A DNA stretch of 64,000 nucleotides, taken from Liolophura sinensis. Lineage: Eukaryota; Mollusca; Polyplacophora; Chitonida; Chitonidae. The DNA lies in the NCBI RefSeq assembly GCF_032854445.1, contig NC_088301.1, positions 13,576,281-13,640,280 of the forward strand, given 5' to 3'. This document shows, piece after piece, positions 62,480 through 64,000 of this stretch; the first letter of the stretch is position 1; the number at the start of each line of letters is the position of its first letter. Position numbers and translations under genes: made by a program. A model generated the notes under the pieces. That model was not told the DNA's origin and searched no databases. It saw nothing but the letters and a program-made list of their open reading frames with translations.

Positions 62480-63088
62480 TTCATAGGTATTTATATACAC
62501 TATGATCTCACTCTGTAGAGCTATGATTACATATACTATCACAGCGCTGTCTTATTCCATAGGCTTATCTTGAGCACCTCTGTACTTCCTCATTTGTCTG
62601 TCCGTAGTTACAGTCGTCTCAGCTATTAATTCCAGGTAGGTGTTCCCCTATGTCATATCTAGTAAATCAACACAAGCACGAAACTATAGTGTAAACTGTA
62701 CAAATTACAACTCCAACCGCCATGTTTGAATGCATGCACCTCACAATGAGGGGAATGATGTGTACAATTATCACTGCCACTATAAAACAAGTTAGACCGT
62801 TTGACACGCATTCTGGACAATTGCTCAGGATCAGTTTCACCAGTAATGACCTAGAGGGAGCCCATGATCAACACTGATCAATAAAAAAATTCTCAAACAA
62901 TTAAAGAAAAGTTGTTCAAAGACTTTCAAAATATGTTAATTGCTAGTAATGTTAGTAGTTATCTCCCTTGTATGGGCTGTGAGGAGTAGGTAACATTCTG
63001 AACAGTGTTGCGAGAACTTACTAGTGAAAAACAACTGTGCATTGTTGCAGATATAAACCTTATATATCTTGCACAAATTTAGTATGAG
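62480..63088. other. Non-coding stretch
   Basis: Nothing recognised. Confidence 0.5.
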
Positions 63089-63092
63089 CCTC

Positions 63093-63545
63093 GTCCGAAA
63101 TTACTCGTTTGATTTTGCCAAATTTTTTTCGGCCAAGGGTGATCCCAAGCCAACAGTCAGAGTGCACCCGTTTTCAGAAACCTGATGCAGTTGCCTGCCC
63201 TTGTCAGATATGTTGAGGCTGTTAGTACAACCATTCGTTTTGAGCTTCACGAAGGAATCTCGGGCCCCACCAAGGAATCTCGGGCCCAAGCAGCATTGGA
63301 AATAACTGATCGACGTGCTTGCGATAAATCGACAGATGAAAAGATAAGGAACTTAAGTGTCTGTAAACTTCAAGTCGTGGAGACGTTTTTGATGCCTTTG
63401 GGTAATGTTTGTCCCAAATGCCGTGACAAACTGCCGCGGCAACTGCATCAGGTTTTTAAACGCTCTGTACGCTCTGACGCTGGTCTGGGGCCATCCTTGG
63501 CCGAATAATAGTTTTTCCAAACCTAACGTCAGAGCAATCTCGGAC
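63093..63545. mobile_element. 453-bp foldback element with arms of about 110 bp
   Basis: Left end gtccgaaattactc; right end on the minus strand gtccgagattgctc. Inward both arms share ttcggccaagg, ccaa/ccag-c-agcgtcagagcg-type sequence and aacctgatgcagttgcc. A central 230 bp is unique apart from a 16-bp direct duplication aaggaatctcgggccc (about 63254-63290). The 107-codon frame at 63185-63508 runs through one arm and the core and shows no transposase motif. Confidence 0.8.
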
Positions 63546-63549
63546 TACA

Positions 63550-64000
63550 ACGAACTAAAACGTTGTCGAGATATTTAAGTTAAATATCTCGATATTGTTA
63601 CGTTTCGTTGCAAACTTAAAGAGGCTTCCGACAGAAGAAGCTTGATGGGAATTTTCAACAACCTTGATGAAATACCTTTAAAAAATGTTCGTCGTTGTCT
63701 CTTACAGGATTGGATGGTAGACCAGATCATAATGGATACATGCCTCATATTCAAAGCCCTGTAACATCTTACACAAAACGCCCCAAGCAAAGAGTCGACA
63801 TTTAAGTACGAAAGCGCGGTGAACACTTCACTTTTTACACGAAGTTATCGGGAAGCCGACTGAACGTTTCTCACAAAGCCACTTTGCACATGAGATTTGT
63901 CGGCGAATCGTTCTTTTTGACAGGTTCTAATTGGCAATTTGCACAGTTTGGTGTGATTTTCGACAAAAAAAAACGCTGAAACAGTAATTAATTCCTCATT
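63550..64000. other. Non-coding right edge
   Basis: Nothing recognised. The 83-codon minus frame at 63575-63826 has no motif. Confidence 0.5.

Noticed and set aside
63185-63508. 107-codon frame with a CPKCRDK segment suggesting a zinc site
   Set aside because: Only one CxxC pair, and the frame lies across the arm and core of an inverted-repeat element. No transposase or zinc-finger pattern.
1-64000. CRISPR arrays, operons, rRNA genes or viral coding sequences
   Set aside because: Direct repeats here are contiguous or degenerate minisatellites without unique spacers. No rRNA, capsid, polymerase or reverse-transcriptase motif was recognised.

Overview
This is animal nuclear DNA, AT-rich and repeat-laden, with one exon that can be supported as protein coding. 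The repeats suggest a lophotrochozoan, most likely a mollusc. About twenty copies or fragments of one tRNA-headed SINE carry a 3' end that I associate with molluscan genomes (tail core 'gagtacggcgtaaaacacc' followed by A/T-rich tetranucleotides). A second tRNA-like SINE has a 'tacgacgttaaacccc' tail. Species cannot be fixed from the sequence. Nothing prokaryotic is present: no operons, no CRISPR, no rRNA.

Gene content. On the minus strand, 24041-24931 is the first recognisable coding exon of a Kv2/Shab voltage-gated potassium channel. It carries a poorly conserved N-terminal extension, the complete T1 tetramerisation domain with its zinc motif, and the T1-S1 linker, and it ends at a clean GTAAGT splice donor. 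No S1-S6 exon is recognisable between this donor and the left edge of the window. The next exon should therefore lie beyond position 1, which makes the intron longer than 24 kb. Everything right of about 24.96 kb is upstream of this exon (5'UTR, promoter or intergenic DNA), and no other gene is supported there.

Layout. 1-24.0 kb: inferred Kv2 intron, with SINEs at 3.3, 8.0, 9.6, 18.3 and 22.0 kb, a long-armed palindromic element at 4.9-5.2 kb, and a 64-bp satellite-like array at 21.6-22.85 kb. 24.0-24.9 kb: the Kv2 exon, flanked on the intron side by a (TA)n tract. 25-35 kb: upstream DNA free of the main SINE family, with a (TA)n tract, a C/T-rich 'cttagcctctgt' minisatellite (31.0-31.7 kb) and two small palindromic elements (32.2 and 32.5 kb). 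35.2-37.1 kb: a minisatellite of about 32 bp interrupted by a full-length SINE with a perfect 13-bp target-site duplication. 37.8-63.5 kb: many SINEs, eleven or more short-unit arrays, two more palindromic elements and, near the right edge, a 453-bp foldback element.

There is no multi-gene system here. The most informative content is the Kv2 exon with three plausible starts, plus a set of repeat families whose members and insertion order can be read directly: target-site duplications, nested insertions, a head-duplicated SINE, and a foldback family with a solo arm 48 kb away.
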